From the NCBI GenBank assembly GCA_964430305.1, contig CAYSEX010000002.1, positions 1 through 64,000 of the forward strand: a DNA stretch of 64,000 nt, in the 5' to 3' direction. Of the stretch, positions 9,668-18,358 are shown one piece after another; position 1 is the first letter of the stretch, and each line of letters opens with the position of its first letter. Source of the stretch: CAIZGX01 sp964430305 (GTDB lineage: Bacteria; Bacteroidota; Bacteroidia; Flavobacteriales_D; Sanyastnellaceae). The notes under the pieces are model-generated. The model did not search any database, had not been told where the DNA came from, and saw only the letters and a program-made list of their open reading frames with translations. The position numbers and the translations under genes were made by a program.

Positions 9668-12277
9668 ATGAAGTTTCAGTTCATACTGGGATTGATATTC
9701 GCTGCCACATTCTGGGAAGCTTGTTCAACCAAAGTTGATGGCGTTGCATATCGCATATATCACAACACTACCGGGCATTACAATGGTTATTTCAATGCAA
9801 ATGAGCTGATAAAAAAAACTCAACTGAATTTTGAATTGAAACGGAAAGATGATTTTGATGAGATCATTGCATTAAAGAACTACGGAACCCCTGAACTATT
9901 CAAAGAAGCCAAACCAGAAATGGATAAGGCCATTAAAAAGTGCGAGAAGGTTATTAAAAGGCATACCATGACCTCTGAAACCAAGAAGGATATGAAGTGG
10001 CCTGTTTTTAATAAGTGGATGGATGATAATTATTTGGTTATTGGACAAGCCAATTTGTACAAAGGAGATTACTTCAAAGCACAAGAAACGTTTGATTTCA
10101 TCTCCAATAAATATCAAGATCCTGATGTGGTGTTGAATGCCTACAGCTGGGCTATGCGAGCCTATATGCTTGATTCTGAATTTTCACGTGCCAAACAGAT
10201 AATGATAAAAGCTGAAGCTTTAGAAGATGTGAGTGAAAAATTTAAAGTTCAATTTGAATTAACCAAGGCTGAATTATTCATGGCGCAGAACATGAACAAA
10301 GAAGCAATTGAGAATTTAGAAAAGGCAATACCTAAAATTTCCAAGAAACAAGAGAAAATTATTCCTCAATTTATTTTAGCTCAGTTGTACGATGATGAAA
10401 ATAGGCCTTCTGATGCCAAGCTTGCTTATCAGAAAATTCTCAAGCTTAAACCAGATTACCAGCTCGAATTTCACTCAAGACTTAAGTTGATACTAGCAGA
10501 ATACAAAACCACCGGAAATGCATCGTCAACAGAAAAATCTCTGGAGTTGATGTTGGTAGATGAAAAAAATGAGTCTTACAAAAGTTATATCTATTCAGGA
10601 TTAGGATTGGTAGCAGTTGATGAGGGAAGAAAGTTAGATGCTGTTGGAAGATACAATCAGGCATTGAAAGAAACAAAGGATAATAAGAAACAGCGTACAA
10701 AACTATTCATTTTGCTTGCGGATCTCAATTTTGAATTGAAACAATACACAGATGCGCAGCGAAATTATGATAGTGCGTATCACAACTTATCAGATAAGCA
10801 CCCGAGATATGCGGAAATAAAAGCAAGGGCGCAAAGTTTATTGGAGTTGGTTACCCAACTCAGAGTCATTGACCAAAACGATAGCTTGGTGAATTTGTGC
10901 GCGAAAAATCCAAAAGAAATTCAAGAGATAATTGAGCGCGAGCATGAACGCTTAACAACTGAAATGATCGCTCAAAAGGAACGTGATAAACAAGAGTTGT
11001 TGAATCGTTTGAAAGGAGATGATATTGTTGGAACGTTTTGGATTTACAATAAAACTTTGCTTGAAAAAGGAAAACAAAGTTTTGAGGATCAGTGGGGAAG
11101 TAGACCGCTCAAAGACAACTGGAGAAATCAATCTCTAGTTTCTCAAATGTTCAGCGTTCCCGATGAAAGTATTATCGAAATGGTAGAGGATACTGCACAA
11201 CTGAATAATGAAAAGTACAAAGTACCTACTGTTGAAGAAATGACTTCAAAATTACCGTGTGCCGATAAAAAATCTATGGATAAACTGGCTGCCGACTTGG
11301 CTGAGGCCTATTACATGGCCGGACTGGTCTACAAAGAGAAATTAAATGATTTAGACAATGCATTAACATCTTGGTTCAATTTAGATCAACGATGTGAAAA
11401 AGGAAGTTTCCACGCCATGGCGTATTATCAATTGTTTAGGGGTTGGACAACCAAGGAAAAGGAGGGATATCAGGTAAATTCCACTTGCCCAACCTGCAGT
11501 GCAGCTTATTGGGGTAGAAAAATCAAAACTGAATATCCCAATTCCGAGTGGTCCATGTTGGTAGATGACCCAAATTATGCAAGTGCCGAGCAAATAAAAA
11601 GAGCCGAGGAGGAAAAGAATTATACCGCAGCATACAATCATTTCCAAAATGGAAACTATGTTCAAGCACTTCTTGCCACAAGAAAGGCTATTGAAGAGAG
11701 ACCGAGCAATCATTTAATTTGTCAATACCACATGCTAAGGGCTTATAGTCTGAGTAAAACGGAGGTTGCAAATGGTGTGAAGGAAAATTGTATCGCGGAA
11801 TTGAATTGGGTAAAAATGAATTGCCCTGATTCTGACCTTTCTTTAGCTGCTACAGACGCATTGAAAGCTATGGACGGAAAGAATGATACACAGACGCAGG
11901 TCAATGAAAGTGGGCAATTCAAGAGACAAGATGAAGGCGAGCATTTTGTAATAATTTCTTTTGAAAACAAAATAGGTGACTTCAAAGCAGAAAGAACGGG
12001 ATTAGCGGATTTCAACAGTACTTTTTTCAGTTCCAACGATTACAAAGTGAGTAAGGCACAAATTCCGAACGGTGCTTCTTTGATTTTAGTTAAGTCTTTT
12101 GCAAATTTGAAAGAAGCAAAAGAATATTTTACTACTTTTGTTGGCGATCAGGAGCTTTCAAAAGTGATTGATTTTAAAGCAACAAAGCAATTTATTATAA
12201 CTAAGCAAAACTATTTAGAGCTCTTCAAATCTCGTGATTTGAAAGGATATTTAGAGTTTGCTCAAAAAAATTATTAA
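9668..12277 (+). CDS. sprE: SprE/PorW-like TPR lipoprotein of the type IX secretion system
   Basis: 869 residues from the ATG at 9668; upstream in-frame ATGs exist, but this start places a signal peptide directly at the N-terminus with the lipidation Cys about 18 residues in (EACSTK, a loose lipobox). The mature start (ACSTKVDG, then a YRIYHNTTGHYNGYF-like segment) is the hallmark of SprE/PorW, which Flavobacterium and Porphyromonas need for T9SS secretion and gliding. Tetratricopeptide-like helical pairs fill about residues 100-420 and 640-740, with a Lys/Glu coiled region near 430-460. It fits the many T9SS cargo genes in the window. The bactofilin gene starts 2 nt after its stop and the ATP synthase genes follow, an arrangement I recall from other Flavobacteriia. 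Confidence 0.85.
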   Translation: MKFQFILGLIFAATFWEACSTKVDGVAYRIYHNTTGHYNGYFNANELIKKTQLNFELKRKDDFDEIIALKNYGTPELFKEAKPEMDKAIKKCEKVIKRHTMTSETKKDMKWPVFNKWMDDNYLVIGQANLYKGDYFKAQETFDFISNKYQDPDVVLNAYSWAMRAYMLDSEFSRAKQIMIKAEALEDVSEKFKVQFELTKAELFMAQNMNKEAIENLEKAIPKISKKQEKIIPQFILAQLYDDENRPSDAKLAYQKILKLKPDYQLEFHSRLKLILAEYKTTGNASSTEKSLELMLVDEKNESYKSYIYSGLGLVAVDEGRKLDAVGRYNQALKETKDNKKQRTKLFILLADLNFELKQYTDAQRNYDSAYHNLSDKHPRYAEIKARAQSLLELVTQLRVIDQNDSLVNLCAKNPKEIQEIIEREHERLTTEMIAQKERDKQELLNRLKGDDIVGTFWIYNKTLLEKGKQSFEDQWGSRPLKDNWRNQSLVSQMFSVPDESIIEMVEDTAQLNNEKYKVPTVEEMTSKLPCADKKSMDKLAADLAEAYYMAGLVYKEKLNDLDNALTSWFNLDQRCEKGSFHAMAYYQLFRGWTTKEKEGYQVNSTCPTCSAAYWGRKIKTEYPNSEWSMLVDDPNYASAEQIKRAEEEKNYTAAYNHFQNGNYVQALLATRKAIEERPSNHLICQYHMLRAYSLSKTEVANGVKENCIAELNWVKMNCPDSDLSLAATDALKAMDGKNDTQTQVNESGQFKRQDEGEHFVIISFENKIGDFKAERTGLADFNSTFFSSNDYKVSKAQIPNGASLILVKSFANLKEAKEYFTTFVGDQELSKVIDFKATKQFIITKQNYLELFKSRDLKGYLEFAQKNY

Positions 12278-12279
12278 AC

Positions 12280-12714
12280 ATGCTATCAAAAGGCGCAACA
12301 ACAACGAAAACAACTGATGGAGCTTCAGATAATGCAATCAACAGAATTGTTGAAGGAACAGTAATTGAAGGTGAAATCAGATGTGAAAGTAACATTCGTA
12401 TTGACGGTATTTTCACAGGTAATATTGGTACCAAAGGTCGCCTAGTTATTGGTCCTACTGGTAAAATTGAAGGGAATATCATCTGTCAGAATGCTGAAAT
12501 AGATGGTTTTGTTAAGGGGAAAATTCAAGTTGCGCAATTGCTTTCTTTGAAGAGCACAGCTAAAGTGGAAGGTGATATTTTCACTGATAAACTAGCTATT
12601 GAGCCAGGAGCAGCATTTACAGGAATGTGTTCTATGGGTCAAAAGCCGAAAGAGGCTCCAAAATCAAATGGACCTACGCCAGCAAATACTCCTAATCAAG
12701 GTACTAAACCATAA
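12280..12714 (+). CDS. Bactofilin (polymer-forming cytoskeletal protein)
   Basis: 144 residues. The central beta-helix (about 20-110) shows the bactofilin repeat pattern: NRIVEGTVIEGEI, IRIDGIFTGNIGTKGRLVIG, GKIEGNIICQNAEIDG, VKGKIQVAQLLSL, AKVEGDIFTDKLAIEPGA. Short disordered ends, with a Pro/Lys/Asn-rich C-terminus, are typical. Bactofilins self-assemble without nucleotide into membrane-linked filaments that organise wall enzymes. It starts 2 nt after sprE and its stop overlaps the apparent start of atpZ, so the three are probably translated from one mRNA. Its natural partner may be the LytM-like protein at 8719-9552. Confidence 0.93.
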   Translation: MLSKGATTTKTTDGASDNAINRIVEGTVIEGEIRCESNIRIDGIFTGNIGTKGRLVIGPTGKIEGNIICQNAEIDGFVKGKIQVAQLLSLKSTAKVEGDIFTDKLAIEPGAAFTGMCSMGQKPKEAPKSNGPTPANTPNQGTKP

Positions 12715-12905
12715 AAAACAGTTTTCTGAAATACACCAGTTTAGCAACCCAAATGGCTGTTGCAATTGGGCTTGGTGTATGGATTGGATTGAAACTAGAT
12801 GCCTATTGGCATTTGAAAAGACCATATTTGACCATGGTCTTTTCACTTTTAGGTGTTGCCATTGGAATGTACCAATTCATGAAAGATTTCCTTCATAAAA
12901 AATGA
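12711..12905 (+). CDS. atpZ: AtpZ/AtpI-family ATP synthase accessory protein, possible ATA start
   Basis: A small two-helix membrane protein encoded immediately before the ATP synthase genes. The second helix ends in GMYQFMKDFLHKK. The first canonical start is the ATG at 12753 (50 residues), but it would cut into the first transmembrane helix. The homologous part continues upstream (KNSFLKYTSLATQ) and the frame is open only back to a TAA at 12705, with no ATG, GTG or TTG in between. The expected start position carries ATA at 12711, overlapping the bactofilin stop as ATAA, where neighbours use ATGA. The family aids assembly or Mg/Ca handling of F1Fo. Its TGA overlaps the next gene (ATGA). The identity is good; the exact start is uncertain. 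Confidence 0.7.
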   Translation: MKNSFLKYTSLATQMAVAIGLGVWIGLKLDAYWHLKRPYLTMVFSLLGVAIGMYQFMKDFLHKK

Positions 12906-13264
12906 AAACGCAAAATACCCTTTATTTGGCCATTGGTGCTTTGCTTGGCGCTGCTATTTTTTTTACGCAGCAATTAACAGGAGTTCCCACCATTACATCG
13001 GTTGTACCCCTTGCATTTGCTGGAATAGCTGTACTATTAAACAATCATTTCGAAAAAACGAAAAGTCAATCACCAACAAAATCAGTGAATGCAGTCATGA
13101 TAGGTGTGCTAATTAAACTACTCTTCTCAGCTTTAACCATTGCTGGTTTGATTGTTTTAAATAAAGAATCAAAATATGCCTCGGCAGGATTGGTTTTTCT
13201 TACATACATCATTTACTCGGCACTTTTGATAAAGTCAGCCCTGAAAATTGAAAATTCAAAGTAG
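12902..13264 (+). CDS. Small four-helix membrane protein in the ATP synthase operon
   Basis: 120 residues with four hydrophobic helices (about 6-24, 30-48, 63-83, 90-110) and short loops; the C-terminus is basic. I do not recognise a characterised family with certainty. Its position between atpZ and atpB matches the AtpI/subunit-I-like or DUF6168-type proteins found there in Flavobacteriia. The start overlaps the atpZ stop by 4 bp (ATGA), so translation is coupled. The role in Fo assembly is inferred only from position and topology. Confidence 0.75.
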   Translation: MKTQNTLYLAIGALLGAAIFFTQQLTGVPTITSVVPLAFAGIAVLLNNHFEKTKSQSPTKSVNAVMIGVLIKLLFSALTIAGLIVLNKESKYASAGLVFLTYIIYSALLIKSALKIENSK

Positions 13265-13280
13265 ATTTTCGAAAAAAAGT

Positions 13281-13311
13281 TTTCTACTTCATTCACCCTT
13301 CATTACTTTTG
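13281..13311 (+). promoter_or_regulatory. Promoter upstream of atpB (TTTC-N19-TACTTTTG)
   Basis: A -33-like TTTC (13281-13284) and a perfect -7 box TACTTTTG (13304-13311) are separated by exactly 19 nt, the Bacteroidota spacing. This would start transcription near 13317, about 20 nt before the atpB GTG, giving the ATP synthase core genes their own promoter besides read-through from sprE. Confidence 0.55.
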
Positions 13312-13335
13312 CACCGCGAAAAAAAAGGTTGAATC

Positions 13336-14472
13336 GTGAATTTGAACAAATTACTCCTTCTTACGACATTGGTTTTCTCCACTCTTTTTGTTGTGGCTCA
13401 AGAAAATCATGAGCATGCTTCTTCTGTTGCTAGTGCCGATAGCACAGCTAAAAGTGAGCATGCGGAAGGTGATTTTAAAATTGGAGATATGATTATGCAT
13501 CATATTTCGGATGCGCATCAAATTCATTTTGGTGGCCCATTGTATCTGCCTTTACCGGTAATTATTCTACATGATGGACACTTAGATATTTTTTCTTCAA
13601 GCAATTTCTACAGCGTGAATGAGCATGGTGAGTTGGATTTTCACGATTACAAGGGGTACCGCAACCACCATGAAATGATTGAATATGTCGGAGAAAATGC
13701 ATCTCATGACGCACATGGTCACAAGGTGATGGATTTTTCAATTACGAAATCTGTTTTTGGAATGTTATTCATAATAGTGCTCATGGTAATAATCTTCAGA
13801 TCGGTTGCCAATAAATACAAAAACAATCCTAACACCGCTCCAAGTGGTTTTCAAAATATGCTGGAGCCTTTCATTTTGTTTATTCGTGATGATATTGCAG
13901 CACCTTCCATTGGGAAAAAGAAAGCAGAGAGATACTTACCTTTTCTGTTGACTGTATTCTTTTTCATCTGGATGTGTAATATGCTCGGATTAGTTCCCTT
14001 CTTGGGAGGTTTCAATATTACAGGTACATTAAGTATTACTCTAGTGCTTGCAGGCCTTGTGTTTTTAATTACATCAATTTCTGGAAACAAGCATTATTGG
14101 GGTCATATTTTTTGGCCTCCCGGAGTTCCAGCTTTTGTAAAGGTTATCCTCGTTCCAATAGAATTCATGTCCATTTTTATAAAGCCAACCGTACTTATGA
14201 TTCGTTTAACAGCGAATATTACGGCTGGACACATCATAATTTTAGCATTTGTTGGATTGGCGCTCATGTTTGGTCAAAATAGTGCTGCTGCCGGTTACGG
14301 TGTAGGAGTGGGAAGCGTATTATTCATGATTTTCATGTATTGCTTGGAGTTGCTTGTAGCGTTCCTTCAAGCTTATGTATTCACATTATTGGCCGCACTT
14401 TATTTTGGTGATGCAACTCAAGAGCATCATCATGAAGAACATGAACACGGGGAATTGGAACATGCACATTAA
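13336..14472 (+). CDS. atpB: ATP synthase Fo subunit a
   Basis: 378 residues from a GTG start (no in-frame ATG precedes the signal-like segment). Unlike the roughly 270-residue E. coli protein, it begins with a cleavable-looking signal (about 1-21, ending VVAQ) and a His-rich periplasmic extension (residues 22-135) before the membrane part. The membrane core has the essential helix with the conserved Arg in KPTVLMIRLTANITAGH, and later AYVFTLLAALYFGDA. The C-terminal tail is strikingly His/Glu-rich (EHHHEEHEHGELEHAH). It forms the proton half-channels against the c-ring. The extended N-terminus is usual in Bacteroidota; the His density may affect metal or pH sensing (inference). Confidence 0.97.
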   Translation: MNLNKLLLLTTLVFSTLFVVAQENHEHASSVASADSTAKSEHAEGDFKIGDMIMHHISDAHQIHFGGPLYLPLPVIILHDGHLDIFSSSNFYSVNEHGELDFHDYKGYRNHHEMIEYVGENASHDAHGHKVMDFSITKSVFGMLFIIVLMVIIFRSVANKYKNNPNTAPSGFQNMLEPFILFIRDDIAAPSIGKKKAERYLPFLLTVFFFIWMCNMLGLVPFLGGFNITGTLSITLVLAGLVFLITSISGNKHYWGHIFWPPGVPAFVKVILVPIEFMSIFIKPTVLMIRLTANITAGHIIILAFVGLALMFGQNSAAAGYGVGVGSVLFMIFMYCLELLVAFLQAYVFTLLAALYFGDATQEHHHEEHEHGELEHAH

Positions 14473-14508
14473 TTAGTAAATAATAAACAACCATAAATTC
14501 ATAAAATC

Positions 14509-14754
14509 ATGGAATTCTTAAATTTAATCATGGAGGCTGGAATGAGCCAAGGTTTAGCAGGTATCGGTGCTGGTGTTGCTGCAATTGGTGCAGGTATCGG
14601 TGTTGGTCGTATCGGTGGATCTGCCCTTGAGGGTATGGCTCGTCAACCAGAAGCAAGTGGTGATTTACGTTCAAGCATGATCGTAGCTGCAGCGTTGGTA
14701 GAGGGTGTTGCCCTTTTCGCTGTAATCGTTTGCTTGTTGGTAGCTCTAGGATAA
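14509..14754 (+). CDS. atpE: ATP synthase Fo subunit c
   Basis: 81 residues forming a helical hairpin: a glycine-rich first helix (GIGAGVAAIGAGIGVGRIGG), a polar loop (ARQPEA) and a second helix with the ion-binding carboxylate in AALVEGVALFAVIV. No sodium-type Gln/Glu-Ser-Thr signature is seen, so protons are the likely coupling ion. A small inverted repeat (CGGTT/AACCG, 14766-14779) lies between it and atpF and may influence the higher expression that subunit c needs. Confidence 0.98.
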   Translation: MEFLNLIMEAGMSQGLAGIGAGVAAIGAGIGVGRIGGSALEGMARQPEASGDLRSSMIVAAALVEGVALFAVIVCLLVALG

Positions 14755-14796
14755 TACATTGATTGCGGTTCAATAACCGTTTAAAATTTTAACACT

Positions 14797-15294
14797 ATGG
14801 AAGGATTACTTAGTGTGTCCGTTGGTACCGTATTTTGGGCATCTATTGCCTTCATTGCTGTACTTGTGCTATTGAAAAAGATGGCATGGGGACCAATTAT
14901 GCAAACGCTGAAGGAGCGTGAGGAAGGCATAGCCGATGCGCTGCGTAAGGCAGATGCCGCAAAAGAGGAGATGAGCAAGCTTCAAGCGAGTAATGAAGAT
15001 TTGCTTCGAGAGGCACGTAATGAACGTGATCGAATTATGACTGAAGCTAAGGCCATGGCAGATCAAATGCGTTCAGAGGCAGTTGGAAAAGCCCAGCAAG
15101 AGGCCTCAGCCATTATTTCAAAGGCTCAAGTTGAAATCGAGACGCAAAAACAAGCGGCCATCTCTGAATTGAAAAATCAGGTAGCTGATTTAAGCATTCA
15201 ATTGGCTGAGTCTCTATTAAAGAACTCACTAACGGATGCTGAGAAACAGCAAGCATTGAACAGTGCGTTAATCAACGAATTCGGTAAAAATTAA
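14797..15294 (+). CDS. atpF: ATP synthase Fo subunit b
   Basis: 165 residues: one N-terminal membrane helix (about 8-27, VFWASIAFIAVLVLL) followed by KKMAWGPI and a long charged coiled coil (about 35-150, LREARNERDRIMTEAKA). This is the classical peripheral stalk b subunit. No b' duplicate is present. It lies in operon between atpE and atpH and starts 42 nt after atpE. Confidence 0.97.
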   Translation: MEGLLSVSVGTVFWASIAFIAVLVLLKKMAWGPIMQTLKEREEGIADALRKADAAKEEMSKLQASNEDLLREARNERDRIMTEAKAMADQMRSEAVGKAQQEASAIISKAQVEIETQKQAAISELKNQVADLSIQLAESLLKNSLTDAEKQQALNSALINEFGKN

Positions 15295-15297
15295 GGC

Positions 15298-15852
15298 ATG
15301 TCAAACATTCGATTATCCTCACGTTACGCGAAATCACTACTTGAATTGTGTCAAGAGCGCAATGAGTTGGATGTGGTTTTGAATGACATGAAGTCGATTC
15401 TTTTGGCAACAAGAGAAAGCAAAGATTTAAATCTGTTGCTTGCCTCTCCCGTTGTATCAGGAGATAAGAAAAGAAATGTACTAAACGCGATATTCAAAAC
15501 CTGGTCAAATACCACATCAAGCTTTGTACAGCTTATTGTTAGCAAAGGCAGAGAAGCTGAATTATCGTCTATTGCTTCTTCATTTGTTGATCAAGTGAAT
15601 AGCATGCGAGGAATTCATCATGCTGAAATAATTTCAGCCGTAGCATTAAACGAATCCTCGAAGAAAGCCGTGCAGACCATGGCAGAGAAGATGGCTGGAG
15701 GCCAAGTATTACTGAACGAACGGATAGATGCGAACCTCATTGGAGGTTTCGTTTTACGTGTGAACGGTAAGGAATACAATGCCTCTATCACAGGTAAACT
15801 GAATAAGATTAAAAAAGATTTTTCGAAAAACCCATACGTTCCCGCTTTGTAG
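15298..15852 (+). CDS. atpH: ATP synthase F1 subunit delta
   Basis: 184 residues. The N-terminal helical bundle starts SSRYAKSLLELCQERNE, typical of delta/OSCP, and the C-terminal region has the signature INANLIGGFVLRVNGKEY-like segment (here IDANLIGGFVLRVNGKEY) and ends in helices that bind b. It connects the stalk to the alpha/beta head. It starts 3 nt after the atpF stop, consistent with coupled expression. Confidence 0.97.
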   Translation: MSNIRLSSRYAKSLLELCQERNELDVVLNDMKSILLATRESKDLNLLLASPVVSGDKKRNVLNAIFKTWSNTTSSFVQLIVSKGREAELSSIASSFVDQVNSMRGIHHAEIISAVALNESSKKAVQTMAEKMAGGQVLLNERIDANLIGGFVLRVNGKEYNASITGKLNKIKKDFSKNPYVPAL

Positions 15853-15870
15853 GAACAAACACTGAAAATT

Positions 15871-17448
15871 ATGTCAGATATCAAACCAGCAGAAATTTCT
15901 GCAATTCTTAGAGAGCAATTAGCAGGTGTAAAAACTGAAACTGAATTGCAAGAAGTGGGTACTGTTCTTCAAGTTGGAGATGGTATTGCTCGTATATACG
16001 GATTGTCAAACGTGCAATCAGGTGAGCTTATTGAATTTGAAAATGGTGTTCGCGGAATCGCATTGAACCTAGAGGAAGATAACGTAGGAGCGGTATTGTT
16101 AGCGCCTGCAGGTGATTTGAAGGAAGGTGCAAGTGTAAAACGCACAGGAACTATCGCTTCCATACAAGCAGGTGAAGGCATGTTGGGTCGAGTAGTTAAC
16201 ACTTTAGGTGAACCAATAGACGGTAAGGGTCCTATTGGCGGAGAATTATTTGAAATGCCACTTGAGCGTAAAGCTCCAGGGGTAATTTATCGTCAACCCG
16301 TAAAGGAACCACTTCAGACTGGAATTAAAGCGATTGATGCTATGATTCCAATTGGTCGTGGACAGCGTGAGTTGATTATTGGTGACCGTCAGACAGGAAA
16401 GACTACTGTAGCAATAGACACCATTATCAATCAAAAAGAATTTTATGATAAAGGTGAACCTGTGTTCTGTATCTATGTTGCTTGTGGACAAAAAGGTTCA
16501 ACCATCGCCGGAACAGTTAAGACATTAGAAGATGCGGGTGCAATGGCCTATACCGTAGTTGTTGCTGCAACGGCTTCGGATCCTTCACCTCTTCAATTCT
16601 ACGCTCCTTTTGCTGGATGTGCAATTGGAGAATACTTCCGTGATACCGGAAGACCAGCTTTGATTGTTTATGATGATCTTTCAAAACAAGCAGTTGCTTA
16701 CCGTGAAGTTTCCCTACTTCTTCGTCGTCCACCCGGACGTGAAGCATATCCAGGTGATGTATTCTACTTGCATAGCCGCCTACTCGAGCGTGCTGCTAAA
16801 GTGAATGAAACTCAGAGCGTAGCCGAAGCAATGAACGATTTGCCAGCTAGCTTGAAGAATAAAGTGAAAGGTGGAGGTTCTTTAACAGCTCTTCCAATTA
16901 TTGAAACTCAAGCAGGTGACGTTTCTGCCTATATCCCAACCAACGTAATTTCCATTACAGATGGTCAGATATTCTTGGAATCGAACTTATTCAACTCTGG
17001 CGTGCGCCCTGCAATTAACGTAGGTATCTCAGTAAGCCGCGTTGGAGGGTCAGCTCAAATTAAATCAATGAAGAAAGTGTCAGGTACATTGAAGCTTGAC
17101 CAGGCGCAATACCGTGAATTGGAAGCATTTGCGAAATTCGGTTCTGACCTTGATGAATCAACGAAATTCGTACTTGAAAAGGGTAAGCGTAACGTTGAAA
17201 TCCTCAAGCAAGGTCAAAATAGTCCACTTTCAGTTGAGAAACAAGTAGCAATTATCTATTGTGGAACCAAAGGTTTATTGTCACGTGTGCCTGTAGATAA
17301 AATCAAGTCTTTTGAAGAAGATTTCTTGAAAACCCTTGAGGTAAGTCATGCAGATATTTTAACTGCAATCAGAAACGGAAATATTGGAGACGACGTAACG
17401 GCGGTGCTCGAAACCGTAGCGAAAGATTTATCAGCTCGATTCAACTAA
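15871..17448 (+). CDS. atpA: ATP synthase F1 subunit alpha
   Basis: 525 residues. N-terminal beta barrel (about 25-95), then the nucleotide-binding domain with P-loop GDRQTGKT, the ALIVYDDLSKQA Walker B region and the alpha signature with PPGREAYPGDVFYLHSRLLERAAK and PAINVGISVSRVGG. The C-terminal helical domain follows. Non-catalytic nucleotide-binding subunit of F1. It sits 19 nt after atpH and 19 nt before atpG. The catalytic beta subunit gene does not follow atpG, as is usual in Bacteroidota where atpD-atpC form a separate unit. Confidence 0.98.
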   Translation: MSDIKPAEISAILREQLAGVKTETELQEVGTVLQVGDGIARIYGLSNVQSGELIEFENGVRGIALNLEEDNVGAVLLAPAGDLKEGASVKRTGTIASIQAGEGMLGRVVNTLGEPIDGKGPIGGELFEMPLERKAPGVIYRQPVKEPLQTGIKAIDAMIPIGRGQRELIIGDRQTGKTTVAIDTIINQKEFYDKGEPVFCIYVACGQKGSTIAGTVKTLEDAGAMAYTVVVAATASDPSPLQFYAPFAGCAIGEYFRDTGRPALIVYDDLSKQAVAYREVSLLLRRPPGREAYPGDVFYLHSRLLERAAKVNETQSVAEAMNDLPASLKNKVKGGGSLTALPIIETQAGDVSAYIPTNVISITDGQIFLESNLFNSGVRPAINVGISVSRVGGSAQIKSMKKVSGTLKLDQAQYRELEAFAKFGSDLDESTKFVLEKGKRNVEILKQGQNSPLSVEKQVAIIYCGTKGLLSRVPVDKIKSFEEDFLKTLEVSHADILTAIRNGNIGDDVTAVLETVAKDLSARFN

Positions 17449-17466
17449 AGATAAAGGTTAGCAGGA

Positions 17467-18324
17467 ATGGCAAATTTGAAGGAAATACGGACTCGAATTG
17501 TTTCAGTGAATTCAACCATGCAGATTACCTCTGCAATGAAAATGGTTTCTGCTGCAAAATTGAAACGCGCTCAAGATGCCATTACGAAAATGCGTCCCTA
17601 TGCCGAGAAACTGCAAGAGATTCTATCGAATGTAAGTTCGGCTGAAGTAAACAGCGACTTCGGTAGAACAGGGGATGTTAAAAACACATTGATCGTAGCT
17701 ATAACATCTAACAGAGGTCTTTGTGGTGGGTTTAATAACAATATCATCAAAGAAGCAAAACAGGTTGCAAAAAAATCTACAGGTGATGTGAAGTTGTTGT
17801 CTTTAGGAAAAAAGGCAAATGATGTTTTCAAGCGCACGGAGATGCATACAACCGAAGGCTTCTCGGAGACACCGTTTACAATATTTGATGATCTGACTTT
17901 TAGTAACGTTTCAGATTTGGCTGAGACGCTTATGAGTCAATTCAAATCAGGTAAGTATGATAAGATTGTGTTGATCTATAACAAATTCAAAAATGCGGCT
18001 GTTCAAATTGTAGAAACAGAGCAGTTTTTACCTGTAGTAGCATCAACGAATGGTGATGGAAATTCAGATTACATCTTTGAACCGGAAAAAGAACAAATTC
18101 TGAACGAATTAATTCCGCGATCTCTTAAAGTACAATTGTTTAAAGCTCTTTTAGATAGCCAAGCTGCTGAGCACGGAGCGCGAATGACTGCTATGCACAA
18201 AGCAACAGACAATGCTTCTGAAATGGTGAAAGAATTGAAGCTAACCTATAATAAAGCGAGACAAGCGGCAATCACAGGTGAGATTCTTGAAATTGTTGCC
18301 GGTGCAGAAGCCTTGAATGGTTAA
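17467..18324 (+). CDS. atpG: ATP synthase F1 subunit gamma
   Basis: 285 residues forming the rotor shaft. The N-terminal helix begins MANLKEIRTRIVSVNSTMQI with the conserved MKMVSAAKL segment; the central Rossmann-like part has SNRGLCGGFNNN; the C-terminal helix carries the signature SEMVKELKLTYNKARQAAIT followed by EILEIVAGAEAL. All family hallmarks are intact. It is the last ATP synthase gene here; the next gene starts 34 nt later and encodes an unrelated polysaccharide flippase. Confidence 0.98.
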   Translation: MANLKEIRTRIVSVNSTMQITSAMKMVSAAKLKRAQDAITKMRPYAEKLQEILSNVSSAEVNSDFGRTGDVKNTLIVAITSNRGLCGGFNNNIIKEAKQVAKKSTGDVKLLSLGKKANDVFKRTEMHTTEGFSETPFTIFDDLTFSNVSDLAETLMSQFKSGKYDKIVLIYNKFKNAAVQIVETEQFLPVVASTNGDGNSDYIFEPEKEQILNELIPRSLKVQLFKALLDSQAAEHGARMTAMHKATDNASEMVKELKLTYNKARQAAITGEILEIVAGAEALNG

Positions 18325-18358
18325 GATGTTTAACTTCGTGACAGTCCACTAACCTGTC

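Noticed and set aside
18325..18358. Terminator or missing atpD/atpC after atpG
   Set aside because: Only a 6-bp TGACAG/CTGTCA stem overlapping the flippase start is present and no T tract, so it is not a terminator. Absence of beta and epsilon genes here is normal for Bacteroidota.
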